Below are positions 35,621-45,607 of a stretch of DNA of 64,000 nucleotides, one piece after another. The position numbers and the translations under genes were made by a program. Source of the DNA: Methanospirillum stamsii (GTDB lineage: Archaea > Halobacteriota > Methanomicrobia > Methanomicrobiales > Methanospirillaceae); contig NZ_QGMZ01000011.1 of the NCBI RefSeq assembly GCF_003173335.1, forward strand, positions 99,459 to 163,458, in the 5' to 3' direction. Each line of letters opens with the position of its first letter. Position 1 is the first letter of the stretch. The notes below the pieces were generated by a model that did not search any database, was not told the origin of the DNA, and saw only the letters and a program-made list of their open reading frames with translations.

Positions 35621-38600
35621 ATGGATGATAAAAAAATGAAAGCTCATACAGGAGATTCACATTACTATAAACAAATCATTATCCTGATATTTTTGATTTT
35701 TATCTTACATGTATGTAATAACCCGGTTACATCGGTAGGAAGTGTCCATACTGCCGGTGATGCAATTTTAAAAACTGACGAATTACGAAATCTGACTGGT
35801 GCAGATGGTTCAGGGATAATTGTAGGAGTCATATCTAACGGTGCAAAAGGTATTTCAGATGCACAAAACACCGGAGATTTACCGGATAATGTTGTGGTAT
35901 TAAAAGACGGAAGAGGAAGTGAAGGAACTGCCATGATGGAGATTATCCATGACATTGCCCCAAATGCAACATTATTGTATCATGATTTTGGTGGAGGGAA
36001 GGATGAGAAATTTATTGAGGCATTTCATAATCTCATTCAGGCAGGAGCATCAATAATCGTTGAAGATGTAGGAAATTATGAGGTTCCATATTTTGAAGAT
36101 GGCACCATTGCTGCAGGAATAAATGACATCTTAAAAAATAATCAGGAAATAATAATAATAAGTGCTGCAGGGAATTTTGCCGATGTCCATTATCAGGGAA
36201 TGTTCCTAGACACTGGGGATGGTTACCACTCATTCAATGGATCATCAGGGATACCAGTTACCTTAAATCCTGGAGCACGGTTAAAAGTTGTTTTACAATG
36301 GGATGATCCATTCCATGCTGCAACCAATGACTTTGATCTCTTTTTGTATGATCTACAAACTAATTCCGATATCAGTCAGTCTAGCAAAGAGCAAACCGGA
36401 GTAGAAGTTGCATTCGAAAAATTAGATTATCAGAATGTTGGTGATAACCCGCAAAAAACCGAGGTAAGAATTAAAGCAAAAGAAGGTACAGGGAAAAATC
36501 CCGTCTTACTAGAATTATTTCTCATGGCTGATAAAGAAAAGGCAGAAATAGACAAGAGTTTTCTAACTCCAGATGATTCAATTTTTGGTTGGTCTGCACT
36601 ACCAGGGGTGATATCAGTTGCCACGATTTCGGCAGATAATATGGAAATTCAAAAATTTTCTTCTCAGGGTCATGTGACCATATCAAATCCGGCACTTGAC
36701 ATCCGGAAAAAACCTGATATCACCGGAGTTGATTATGTAGATGTGACGGGATCTGGAAATTTTATGAAAAAATTTTCCGGGACCAGTGCTGCAGCTCCTC
36801 ATATTGCGGGATTATTAGCACTTATCACAAGTCTTTATCCTAATCTCTCAACTGATGAAATCCTTGATGCGTTATTCAGGAGTTCTCATGATCTTGGAGA
36901 AGATGGATGGGATCAAATATATGGCTATGGTCTGGCAGATGCCATATCATTGTATACCTATTTAGATGAGAAAGGAATTTCCTCGGAACATGAAACAGAT
37001 AACCAAACCACTATCACTCAGGAAAAAATTGTCACTCCTTCTCTTACGCCCACTCCTTCAAGTGAATTTATTATTACCGAATCATCTGTCTTATCAAAAC
37101 CAGGTAAATATACAATAGGTGAAGATATTGTCGATTTTTCAGATGCAATAATCACCATCGGAAGTTCAGATATTGAACTTGACGGAAAAAGCCATACTAT
37201 ATCAGGGATTGGAGTTCAATTCGGAACAGCAGCTCCAATTCTACAGACTGGCATTCTTGTTTGGTCTTCTGAAAATGAAATATTATCTAACATCACCCTG
37301 AAAAATCTTGCTGTCACTGGCACTTATGCCGGAATATCAGTAAAACAAGCAGAAAATTTAATAATTAAGGATTGTGAATTTCCCTACAATTCCCGGGGTA
37401 TTGATTTTTCAAATGCACAAAACCTTCAAATAAATAATTGTGTTTTTTCAGGTAGTGGATATGCAGGGATTCTCGCGGATGCAAAAACTTCTGATCTTAC
37501 GATTTTTGAGAATGAGATTCAGAAAAACTTGTATGGAATTATTCTGGATGGAAGTAACTCATGTCAGATTCTTAAGAATACCATTACAGAGAATCATTAC
37601 GATGGAATAAAACTAGACCATGGTGTTTCTAATACTAATGTTGAAGAAAATTATTGTTCGAAAAATAGAAATGGCGGAATATCACTCTATTCTGCCACAA
37701 ACAACAGTATAAACAACAATATCTGTGAATTTAATAATCCGTCAGGTATACTTCTTCATGAAAGTTCAGAAAACGCTCTTTCTCAAAACCGACTCATGAG
37801 AAATATCAGGGGAATTAATTGTTATTATTCTGACCATAATACCCTTATTAACAATGAAATTATTGGAAATGATGCTACCGGAATCATGCTCCAGCCATCT
37901 GGTCATAATAAAATTTTAAAGAATCTGATTATTGGTAATACTGCAGAAGGAATACTAATCACAAATGCCGTCAGCAGGAATCAACAAAACCTGATTACGG
38001 ATAATTATTTTGAAAACCAGAAAAATATTCGTGTACAGGAAGGAGGTAATCCAAATTATGTATGGAATGAACCACTTTCACCTGGAACCAACATTGTTGG
38101 CGGAGGAATGAAAGGAGGAAATGTATGGGCAGATCCAGAAGGCCAGGGATTCTCTCAGACATGCCAGGATCAGAATAATGACGGTATTTGCGATCTTCCC
38201 TATTCCATCATTACTGGGAATACCGATGAATTTCCATTAAAATATTCCGGACAGACCATGACTCCTGATGAACTTAAGAATATTAGTCCCGGGTTTGAAC
38301 CGGTTACTGCTGATGACTGGGTTACAAAAGGGAAGATTATGATGGGAAGTTCCAATTATGAAGAAGCAATTATAGCATATGATAATGCAATCGCCCTGTC
38401 TCCTACTAATTATCAGGCCTGGCGTGATAAGGCGCTGAGTTTACGAGAATTAAAACGTTATAATGAATCCTTTTCAACACTTAACACAATACTTAAAATT
38501 TTTCCGGATAATCCTGAACTCTGGTCAACAATGGGAGATATTTATCTGGTAAATCTTGAACAATATGCTGATTCAATACCATTTTTTGAAAAGGCAATTG

Positions 38601-39013
38601 AAAATGATAATCAGGATATTCATTCACTTGTGAACCTGGCCTTTGCATATGATAAAACCGGACAATCCGAAATCGCACTTGATCTTTATCGGAAAGTCCT
38701 TGAAATAAATCCATCCCTTACAGATGCATGGAATAAAGCAGCAAATATTCTTACTCGCGCAGGTCAATATGACGAAGCAGACATGATGTATGATAAAGCT
38801 CTGGAAATTGACCCTGGAAATGCATTTGTTATGAATAATAAAGGATATGCTCTTTTCCTGGCAGGAAAATTCCAGGAATCCGTAGAAACTTTACAAAAAG
38901 CGATAAGTATTGATCCCGGATATTCTTCTGCCTGGAAAAATTTAGGAGCAGCATTAAATGCAATGGGTAAAAATGAAGAAGCACAGGCAGCGTATGCAAA
39001 AGTTGACAAATAA
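35621..39013 (+). CDS. Giant surface protein: sedolisin-like serine peptidase + beta-helix + TPR
   Basis: A 1130-residue chimera. It has an N-terminal membrane segment (about residues 18-32). A subtilase-superfold peptidase domain follows (about 55-450): FSGTSAAAPHIAGL supplies Ser389, but the subtilisin Asp and His are not in place (ISNG instead of ISDG; EGTA instead of HGT). EIIHD (Glu107-x3-Asp111) instead matches the Glu/Asp of sedolisins. Residues about 485-850 are a right-handed parallel beta-helix (NosD/CASH-like) with a QNNDGICDLPYSI end. The last 210 residues are five or six TPRs. It is extracytoplasmic. The combination of a protease and TPRs in one secreted chain is unusual. Confidence 0.8.
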   Translation: MDDKKMKAHTGDSHYYKQIIILIFLIFILHVCNNPVTSVGSVHTAGDAILKTDELRNLTGADGSGIIVGVISNGAKGISDAQNTGDLPDNVVVLKDGRGSEGTAMMEIIHDIAPNATLLYHDFGGGKDEKFIEAFHNLIQAGASIIVEDVGNYEVPYFEDGTIAAGINDILKNNQEIIIISAAGNFADVHYQGMFLDTGDGYHSFNGSSGIPVTLNPGARLKVVLQWDDPFHAATNDFDLFLYDLQTNSDISQSSKEQTGVEVAFEKLDYQNVGDNPQKTEVRIKAKEGTGKNPVLLELFLMADKEKAEIDKSFLTPDDSIFGWSALPGVISVATISADNMEIQKFSSQGHVTISNPALDIRKKPDITGVDYVDVTGSGNFMKKFSGTSAAAPHIAGLLALITSLYPNLSTDEILDALFRSSHDLGEDGWDQIYGYGLADAISLYTYLDEKGISSEHETDNQTTITQEKIVTPSLTPTPSSEFIITESSVLSKPGKYTIGEDIVDFSDAIITIGSSDIELDGKSHTISGIGVQFGTAAPILQTGILVWSSENEILSNITLKNLAVTGTYAGISVKQAENLIIKDCEFPYNSRGIDFSNAQNLQINNCVFSGSGYAGILADAKTSDLTIFENEIQKNLYGIILDGSNSCQILKNTITENHYDGIKLDHGVSNTNVEENYCSKNRNGGISLYSATNNSINNNICEFNNPSGILLHESSENALSQNRLMRNIRGINCYYSDHNTLINNEIIGNDATGIMLQPSGHNKILKNLIIGNTAEGILITNAVSRNQQNLITDNYFENQKNIRVQEGGNPNYVWNEPLSPGTNIVGGGMKGGNVWADPEGQGFSQTCQDQNNDGICDLPYSIITGNTDEFPLKYSGQTMTPDELKNISPGFEPVTADDWVTKGKIMMGSSNYEEAIIAYDNAIALSPTNYQAWRDKALSLRELKRYNESFSTLNTILKIFPDNPELWSTMGDIYLVNLEQYADSIPFFEKAIENDNQDIHSLVNLAFAYDKTGQSEIALDLYRKVLEINPSLTDAWNKAANILTRAGQYDEADMMYDKALEIDPGNAFVMNNKGYALFLAGKFQESVETLQKAISIDPGYSSAWKNLGAALNAMGKNEEAQAAYAKVDK

Positions 39014-39061
39014 GATAAACTATCCACAACACTTTTTAATACGAACTTACGATCAAAGAGT

Positions 39062-39841
39062 ATGATGCGGAAAACCGTATACATGGTGTGTGTCGTTCTT
39101 CTGGTTTTTTCTCTGACGATGAGTGTATCGGCCTTGGTGGCATGGAGTTCTTCGACCCAGTTCCAGTCATCATCAGGTTGCACATTTGATCCATTTTTCG
39201 GAACAAGGTGTGGTTCTTCCTCAAGTTTTAGCCAACAGCAAAGCATGGTAAATACCGGACCCGGACCTGCTGTAATAGCGGCAGCACCTGCTCCCAGAAT
39301 TGGAGGTATGTGGGGTCCGGCATTTGGATATAACGTCTGGAATTATGGAGGTTATGTCTTCTTCGCAAATGGATCTCAAATGGAAGACGTTACTGGTGTT
39401 TGGGATACCGATCTTCTCGGTGAAATGAATCTGAAACTCACCGGAGATGACATTATTCGTGGCTCATACATGAATCATGACCACCAGGGATATGTCCAGG
39501 GAAATTTTAGTGCAGCAAATGAAACTCTGCCTGTAATGACTGATGGTGTCTGGTTTGAAGAACCATCTTTCCAGCCACCATATTCATTAGGAGTAATGGA
39601 GATTACATTCCTGAATGATACCGAACTTGAAGGTATTTTCTCTTATTCAGATGGAACCTGGGGACCCTTTACCGGTAAAAAGATCAGTGGAACATTGACA
39701 GAAGAAACAGAACAATTGCTTATGGATATGCCAGAAGCTAACTGGACCATAAATATGGATGAAGAAAAAGATTACATTGTAAGTAATCCTCTGAATGAAA
39801 ATCCGATTATGGATGCGCCTTCTGACATTTCAGAAGCCTAA
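39062..39841 (+). CDS. Secreted hypothetical protein
   Basis: A 259-residue protein with a signal peptide (ending near VSA, residue 24), a Ser-rich segment with two Cys (SSGCTFDPFFGTRC) and a beta-rich middle containing GSYMNHDHQGYVQG and GTWGPFTGKKISG. These last repeats resemble the lipocalin-like or 'modular surface' sheets of methanogen envelope proteins, but I cannot name a family. It closes the surface island and has its own AT-rich promoter region. Confidence 0.65.
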   Translation: MMRKTVYMVCVVLLVFSLTMSVSALVAWSSSTQFQSSSGCTFDPFFGTRCGSSSSFSQQQSMVNTGPGPAVIAAAPAPRIGGMWGPAFGYNVWNYGGYVFFANGSQMEDVTGVWDTDLLGEMNLKLTGDDIIRGSYMNHDHQGYVQGNFSAANETLPVMTDGVWFEEPSFQPPYSLGVMEITFLNDTELEGIFSYSDGTWGPFTGKKISGTLTEETEQLLMDMPEANWTINMDEEKDYIVSNPLNENPIMDAPSDISEA

Positions 39842-39947
39842 ATTTTTTTATTTGAATATAAAATCACACCGTAAAAGAGAATTCTTACCTAATTAATTGA
39901 TCATTAGTCAAATTTTTTTGAATTTACTAAAATTTATTTTCAATGCA

Positions 39948-40004
39948 CTATAAATATCATGAAAACCTATTTTCTGCATCTGGAATTTATTACAGAGGTG
40001 AACT
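39948..40004 (+). promoter_or_regulatory. Promoter and ribosome site of the poly-HAMP chemoreceptor
   Basis: CTATAAATATC (39948-39958) is a good TATA element, and GAGGTGA (39995-40001) a good ribosome site. The latter suits the second of the two tandem ATGs (40008) better than the first (40005). The preceding interval from 39842 is AT-rich with nothing else recognisable. Confidence 0.55.
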
Positions 40005-43000
40005 ATGATGGGAGATCAGGGAACTGACAATGAATACCTCATTAGTGAAATAAAAAAGACTCTAGAATTTCATAAGTCAGGATTATCTGATACAAGGGTT
40101 GATGTATCCAGATTATCTGATGATAGTAAAGATATCGGATCTCTTTTCAATGAACTCTTAAATGTATATCAGGAAAATCTGAACCATATAGAAAAATCAG
40201 TTAATAATCTTCAAAAAGGAGATTTTGAAACAGAGGGATTTAATCTACCAGGAAAGTATGCTACGATTTCTGATGGAATTGAAACCCTTCGTTCATCAAT
40301 GCTTATGATTGAGAAAGATATTTCTCGGTTTTCTTCAGCGTTTGACAATGGAAATCTTAATCTGCATGTTGATTCTGCCAAATATAAAGGGGGTTTTGCA
40401 GACATCATTGAAATGATGGATAAGGGAATTGAATCTGTTTCTAATCCGGTAAAGATAATGCTTATCGGTATTGCGGATTTTGCAGAAGGAAAAATCCCGA
40501 CCTTAAATGATGAAAATCAATTTAAAGGTGACTTCCGTAGGATGATTCAGCACCTCAACCAAATCGTTAATGTATCGAAAATGCGAGGTGATGACATTAA
40601 TTCCCTTATTCGATCTGCTGAAGAGGGAATCCTGGATGCACGTGGTGATCCAACAAAATATCCCGGTTATCATGGAAATATTCTCTCTGGAATCAATAAA
40701 ATACTGGATGCCTACATCAGTCCGATAAATGTTTCGGCTGAATACATTGACAGGATTAGCAAGGGAGACCTCCCTCCAAAAATTACTGATGCGTATCGTG
40801 GAGACTTTAATGAGATCAAGAATAATCTCAATGCTCTTATTGATGTTGTCCATATGAGAAATACAGACATCAATATGCTTATCCAGGCTGCTCTTGATGG
40901 CAGACTGGATTATCGGGCTGATCCCTCAAAATATCCAGGGGATAATGGAAAAATGATTCAGGGGATAAATAAAATGCTCGATTCATATCTCGATCCCCTG
41001 AACGTATCAGCGGAATACATTGACAGGATTAGCAAGGGAGACCTCCCTCCAAAAGTAACTGAGGATTATCACGGGGACTTTAATGAGATTAAAAATAATC
41101 TCAATGCTCTTATCGATGTTGTCCACATGAGAAATGAGGACATTAAGATGCTCATTGAGGCTGCTACTGATGGAAAACTCGATGTGAGAGCTGACCATTC
41201 AAGATACCCAGGCGAGAACGGAAAGATGATCAAAGGCATCAATGACATGCTCGATGCATACATCGGACCAATTAACGTCTCCGCCGAATATATAGACAGA
41301 ATTAGTAAAGGAGATATTCCACCGAAAGTGACTGAGGATTATCATGGGGACTTTAATGAGATTAAAAATAATCTCAATGCTCTTATCGATGTTGTCCACA
41401 TGAGAAATGAAGACATCAAAATGCTCATTGATGCGGCCCTTCAGGGTAAACTCGATGTGAGAGCTGACCATTCAAGATACCCAGGCGAGAACGGAAAGAT
41501 GATCAAAGGCATCAATGACATGCTCGATGCATACATCGGACCAATTAACGTCTCCGCCGAATATATAGACAGAATTAGTAAGGGAGATATTCCACCGAAA
41601 GTGACTGAGGATTATCATGGGGACTTTAATGAGATTAAAAATAATCTCAATGCTCTTATCGATGTTGTCCACATGAGAAATGAAGACATTAAAATGCTCA
41701 TTGATGCTGCCATACAGGGTAAACTCGATGTAAGGGCTGATCATTCCAGGTACCCGGGAGAAAACGGGAAGATGATCAAAGGCATCAACGACATGCTTGA
41801 TGCATACATCGGACCAATTAACGTCTCCGCCGAATATATTGACAGGATTAGTAAGGGAGATATTCCACCGAAAGTGACCGAGGATTATCATGGGGACTTT
41901 AATGAGATTAAAAATAATCTCAATGCTCTTATCGATGTAGTCCACATGAGAAATGATGACATCAAATTACTCATTGAGGCTGCTCTTCAGGGTAAACTTG
42001 ACGTAAGAGCTGATCATTCAAGATATCCGGGAGAAAACGGGAAGATGATCAAAGGCATCAACGACATGCTCGATGCATACATCGGACCAATTAACGTCTC
42101 CGCTGAATATATTGACAGGATTAGTAAGGGAGATATTCCACCAAAAGTTACCGAGGATTATCACGGGGACTTTAATGAGATTAAAAATAATCTCAATGCT
42201 CTTATCGATGTTATCCACATGAGAAATGATGACATCAAATTACTCATTGAGGCTGCTACTGATGGAAAACTCGATGTGAGAGCTGACCATTCTAAATATC
42301 CGGGAGAAAACGGGAAGATGATCAAAGGCATCAATGACATGCTTGATGCATACATTGGGCCGATTAACGTCTCCGCTGAATATATTGACAGGATTAGTAA
42401 GGGAGATATTCCACCGAAAGTGACCGAGGATTATCACGGAGACTTTAATGAGATTAAAAATAATCTCAATGCTCTCATCGATGTTATCCACATGAGGAAT
42501 GATGACATCAAATTACTCATTGAGGCTGCTATTGATGGAAAACTCGATGTGAGGGCTGACCATTCTAAATATCCGGGAGAAAACGGGAAGATGATCAAAG
42601 GCATCAATGACATGCTTGATGCATACATCGGACCGATTAATGTCTCCGCCGAATATATTGACAGAATTAGTAAGGGAGATATTCCACCGAAAGTGACCGA
42701 GGATTATCATGGGGACTTTAATGAGATTAAAAATAATCTCAATGCTCTTATCGATGTTATCCACATGAGAAATGAGGATATCAAGATGCTCATTGATTCT
42801 GCTACTGATGGAAAACTCGATGTGAGAGCTGATTATTCCAGATACCCAGGTGAAAACGGAAAAATGATTAAGGGCATTAATGACATGCTCGATGCGTATA
42901 TCGGACCAATTAATGTGTCTGCCGAATATATAGACCGGATAAGCAAAGGAGATACCCCCCCGAAGATCACCGAAGAATATCGTGGAGATTTTAACGAAAT

Positions 43001-44525
43001 AAAAAATAACCTTAACGCTTTGATAGATGTTATCCAGATGCGTGGAGCGGATATTCAACTATTGACTCAGGCGGGTATGGAAGGAAAACTGGATGTACGT
43101 GCTGACCCATCAAAATATTCCGGTTATCATGGTGGCATGATAAAAAACATCAATAATATGCTGGACACCTATATCAGTCCCTTAAACCTTGCTGCAGAAT
43201 ACATTGACAGAATTAGTAAAGGGGATCTTCCTCCAAAAATTACTGACGATTATCGTGGAGATCTGAACGAATTAAAGAATAACATCAATCAATGTATTGA
43301 AGCAATTTCTTTACTTGAAAAGGATGTTACGATGCTTTCAGATTCCGCTCAGGCAGGTAATCTGCATATCAGAGCAGATGAAACCGGACATCAGGGTTCC
43401 TATGCAGTGCTGGTAAAAGGTATCAATGATACTCTTGATGCAGTAGTTGAACCAATCGAAGAAGCAATGCGGGTTGCAAAAGAATATGCTCAATGTAATC
43501 TTTCAACCACATTTAATCAGGAAATTTCAGTAAAAGGAGAATTTGCAGATTTCAGGGATTCACTTAACACCATAGGTTTTGATATTTCAAAAACGATTAA
43601 AACCCTGAATCTGGAGATAGAATCATTACATAAACATGCCGGAACAGCACAATATGGTGTTGAGGATGTAAGCAGAGGAGCTAAGGAAATCGCCCAAAAT
43701 GCAGAAGAAACCTCAACAAATGCTTCAAAAGCAGAAGATGGAATCGATCAGGTACTTCATGCAATGGCTGACCTGACAATTATGGTCAGTGAAATATCAG
43801 CAAATGCGGATTTAGTTGCAAGATTAAGTGAAGATGCCAATGCTCTTGCACAAAAAGGCACTGATCATGCCGGGGCAGCAGACAAGGGAATGGAAAGTAT
43901 CACCCGTTCCACAAATGAGGTTGAACAGATTATCGGAGCTATCCGCAGTGAAATGGATCAAATCCGAAAGATTGTAAATATAATTACCGATCTGGCCAAT
44001 CAGACTAACCTGCTTGCATTAAATGCTGCGATAGAAGCCGCAAGGGCAGGAGAAGCCGGAAGAGGTTTTGCTGTAGTGGCATCGGAAGTAAAAGCATTGG
44101 CACAGGAATCAAGAACTTCAGCAGAGTCCATTGCAGATATGATAATGGGTCTTGAGAGAAAATCTGACAGTGCCGCTCATGCCATGGAGACTGCAGGAAA
44201 AGCAGTAAAAGAAGGAAACAGTGCATTGACAGATACGCTGAATGTTTTTACAGAACTTACCAGTGCAGTAGATACAATAAATCAGAAGATGCTTACCATT
44301 GCCCAGGCAACAGAACAACAGGCTGCCTCTTTTGAAGAAATTACCGCTAGTGCAAATGAGATGAGTTCGCTGGTAAAGAAAACAGCAGATGATGCAACCC
44401 AGTCTTCAGCAACCAGTGAAGAGGCTCTTGCGGTAGTATCACAAATAAACGAGATTATTAATCTCATCAACGGTGCAGTATCAAATATGCAGACAGAGAT
44501 GAGTGCATTTACTTTACAGGAATAA
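40005..44525 (+). CDS. Cytoplasmic methyl-accepting chemotaxis protein with ten HAMP-like tandem repeats
   Basis: A 1506-residue chemoreceptor with no transmembrane segment and no periplasmic domain. Residues 1-194 are a divergent HAMP-like lead-in. Residues 195-1104 are ten 91-residue units, each with a [14 protein letters not shown] half and an [15 protein letters not shown] half, that is, probably two HAMP-type modules per unit. An eleventh degenerate unit follows. The signalling coiled-coil has the invariant tip [27 protein letters not shown] at about 1333-1359. There is no C-terminal CheR-tether pentapeptide. It should sit in a cytoplasmic CheA/CheW array. It is convergent with cheB. Confidence 0.93.
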   Translation: MMGDQGTDNEYLISEIKKTLEFHKSGLSDTRVDVSRLSDDSKDIGSLFNELLNVYQENLNHIEKSVNNLQKGDFETEGFNLPGKYATISDGIETLRSSMLMIEKDISRFSSAFDNGNLNLHVDSAKYKGGFADIIEMMDKGIESVSNPVKIMLIGIADFAEGKIPTLNDENQFKGDFRRMIQHLNQIVNVSKMRGDDINSLIRSAEEGILDARGDPTKYPGYHGNILSGINKILDAYISPINVSAEYIDRISKGDLPPKITDAYRGDFNEIKNNLNALIDVVHMRNTDINMLIQAALDGRLDYRADPSKYPGDNGKMIQGINKMLDSYLDPLNVSAEYIDRISKGDLPPKVTEDYHGDFNEIKNNLNALIDVVHMRNEDIKMLIEAATDGKLDVRADHSRYPGENGKMIKGINDMLDAYIGPINVSAEYIDRISKGDIPPKVTEDYHGDFNEIKNNLNALIDVVHMRNEDIKMLIDAALQGKLDVRADHSRYPGENGKMIKGINDMLDAYIGPINVSAEYIDRISKGDIPPKVTEDYHGDFNEIKNNLNALIDVVHMRNEDIKMLIDAAIQGKLDVRADHSRYPGENGKMIKGINDMLDAYIGPINVSAEYIDRISKGDIPPKVTEDYHGDFNEIKNNLNALIDVVHMRNDDIKLLIEAALQGKLDVRADHSRYPGENGKMIKGINDMLDAYIGPINVSAEYIDRISKGDIPPKVTEDYHGDFNEIKNNLNALIDVIHMRNDDIKLLIEAATDGKLDVRADHSKYPGENGKMIKGINDMLDAYIGPINVSAEYIDRISKGDIPPKVTEDYHGDFNEIKNNLNALIDVIHMRNDDIKLLIEAAIDGKLDVRADHSKYPGENGKMIKGINDMLDAYIGPINVSAEYIDRISKGDIPPKVTEDYHGDFNEIKNNLNALIDVIHMRNEDIKMLIDSATDGKLDVRADYSRYPGENGKMIKGINDMLDAYIGPINVSAEYIDRISKGDTPPKITEEYRGDFNEIKNNLNALIDVIQMRGADIQLLTQAGMEGKLDVRADPSKYSGYHGGMIKNINNMLDTYISPLNLAAEYIDRISKGDLPPKITDDYRGDLNELKNNINQCIEAISLLEKDVTMLSDSAQAGNLHIRADETGHQGSYAVLVKGINDTLDAVVEPIEEAMRVAKEYAQCNLSTTFNQEISVKGEFADFRDSLNTIGFDISKTIKTLNLEIESLHKHAGTAQYGVEDVSRGAKEIAQNAEETSTNASKAEDGIDQVLHAMADLTIMVSEISANADLVARLSEDANALAQKGTDHAGAADKGMESITRSTNEVEQIIGAIRSEMDQIRKIVNIITDLANQTNLLALNAAIEAARAGEAGRGFAVVASEVKALAQESRTSAESIADMIMGLERKSDSAAHAMETAGKAVKEGNSALTDTLNVFTELTSAVDTINQKMLTIAQATEQQAASFEEITASANEMSSLVKKTADDATQSSATSEEALAVVSQINEIINLINGAVSNMQTEMSAFTLQE
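40587..43316 (+). repeat. Ten tandem in-frame 273-base repeats inside the chemoreceptor gene
   Basis: Units start at 40587, 40860, 41133, 41406, 41679, 41952, 42225, 42498, 42771 and 43044. The exact 273-base (91-codon) period was checked at several landmarks. Units 3-8 are nearly identical at the DNA level, with long exact stretches, while units 1, 2, 9 and 10 are more diverged. This is the pattern expected of recent expansion from the centre of an array. Confidence 0.95.
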
Positions 44526-44535
44526 AAAACCTTTA

Positions 44536-45087
44536 TTATTTTTGATTTAGTAAAAAGGAACGAATTTCTATAGGATTGATTATTTTATCAACATCACAAA
44601 TTCTGATTGCCGCTTCAGGCATACTTTTTATTGTGCATGAATCAGGATTCTGAACCACTGTTGTAGCACCAAGGGATTTCAGATGTAAAAGACCCTCTGC
44701 ACCATCACAGCCCATACCAGATAGAATAATCCCGGTATATTGATTCCTGGAATCCGGAGTTAATGTAAGCATGGTCACATCAATAGCTGGACGAACAAAA
44801 TTTACTTTTTCTGTTGAGGTAAGAAGAATTTCTTCATTATTACGAAGAATCAGATGAGTATCTCCAGGAGCGATATACAGACTCTTTGGTTTAATATGTT
44901 CTCCTCCCTTCGGAATAATAACATCAAGCTGACAAATCTGAGACAATCTTTTTGCAAACCTGGGTGTTGTTGAGAGGGGCATATGTTGAACAATGATTAT
45001 GGCTGCTTGAATGGAAGGAAAGTCAGAGAATATATCAAATAACACTCTCGGCCCTCCGGTTGAGGACCCAATGATAATAATATGCAT
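44536..45087 (-). CDS. cheB: Stand-alone CheB methylesterase
   Basis: A 183-residue CheB methylesterase/deamidase domain with no receiver domain. The catalytic triad is in place: GSSTGG (Ser9), VQHMP (His35) and GMGCDGAEG (Asp128). It should remove methyl groups from chemoreceptor glutamates. Lacking its own regulatory receiver domain, its activity may be controlled by the CheY-like protein encoded just upstream (14 bases apart). It faces the receptor gene tail to tail. Confidence 0.9.
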   Translation of the reverse strand: MHIIIIGSSTGGPRVLFDIFSDFPSIQAAIIIVQHMPLSTTPRFAKRLSQICQLDVIIPKGGEHIKPKSLYIAPGDTHLILRNNEEILLTSTEKVNFVRPAIDVTMLTLTPDSRNQYTGIILSGMGCDGAEGLLHLKSLGATTVVQNPDSCTIKSMPEAAIRICDVDKIINPIEIRSFLLNQK

Positions 45088-45101
45088 ATTATATATCTTT
45101 T

Positions 45102-45485
45102 TCAGGATAACATTGTGAGGTAATCATCTACCAGCGCGATGAGGTTTTCCGGTTCAAATGGTTTTGTGATATAATCAAATACGTATTCTTTAAGATGGTC
45201 AAGTGTTGTATCAGGAACATCTTTTGCAGTAAACATAGAGATGATGAGATCCTGCATTTGTCCTTTATCAACGATATTCTGAATAGTATCCCACCCGTCC
45301 ATTCCAGGCATCATGATGTCCATCAGGATAACTCCCTTAAAGCCATTATCAAGATAATCCAGACACTCCTGACCGGAATGTGCTAATAATATAGGAAATG
45401 GTCTTTTCTTAAACAAAGAATGAACAGTAAAGAGGATATCTTCATCATCATCGACTACCATAAGTCCAGATATTGTTGTATCCAT
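45102..45485 (-). CDS. CheY-like single-domain response regulator
   Basis: A 127-residue receiver domain. The acidic pocket is VVDDDED (Asp12, Asp13), the phospho-acceptor Asp56 is in VILMDIMMPG, and Thr86 and Lys108 (DYITKPFEP) complete the site. I start at the ATG at 45485, which has AAGGG just upstream; a longer frame starts at 45509. Pairing with a receiver-less CheB suggests the two together replace the usual CheB two-domain protein. Confidence 0.85.
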   Translation of the reverse strand: MDTTISGLMVVDDDEDILFTVHSLFKKRPFPILLAHSGQECLDYLDNGFKGVILMDIMMPGMDGWDTIQNIVDKGQMQDLIISMFTAKDVPDTTLDHLKEYVFDYITKPFEPENLIALVDDYLTMLS

Positions 45486-45607
45486 ACCCTTACCCTGTAC
45501 AGGATCCATATGAATGGGATATTGTTAGTCTGACTATATTATATGCTCGTTTATATACCTGCGATAATTGATACTCTGCATTAAAAATAATCAGGAAGAA
45601 AACCAGA

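Noticed and set aside
41007..43058. Many minus-strand open frames antisense to the chemoreceptor
   Set aside because: They recur with the repeat period, so they are shadows of the repeated coding sequence.
40587..43316. Regular 273-base repeats as a CRISPR array or satellite
   Set aside because: They are in-frame, far longer than CRISPR repeats, lack unique spacers, and translate into HAMP-like protein units.
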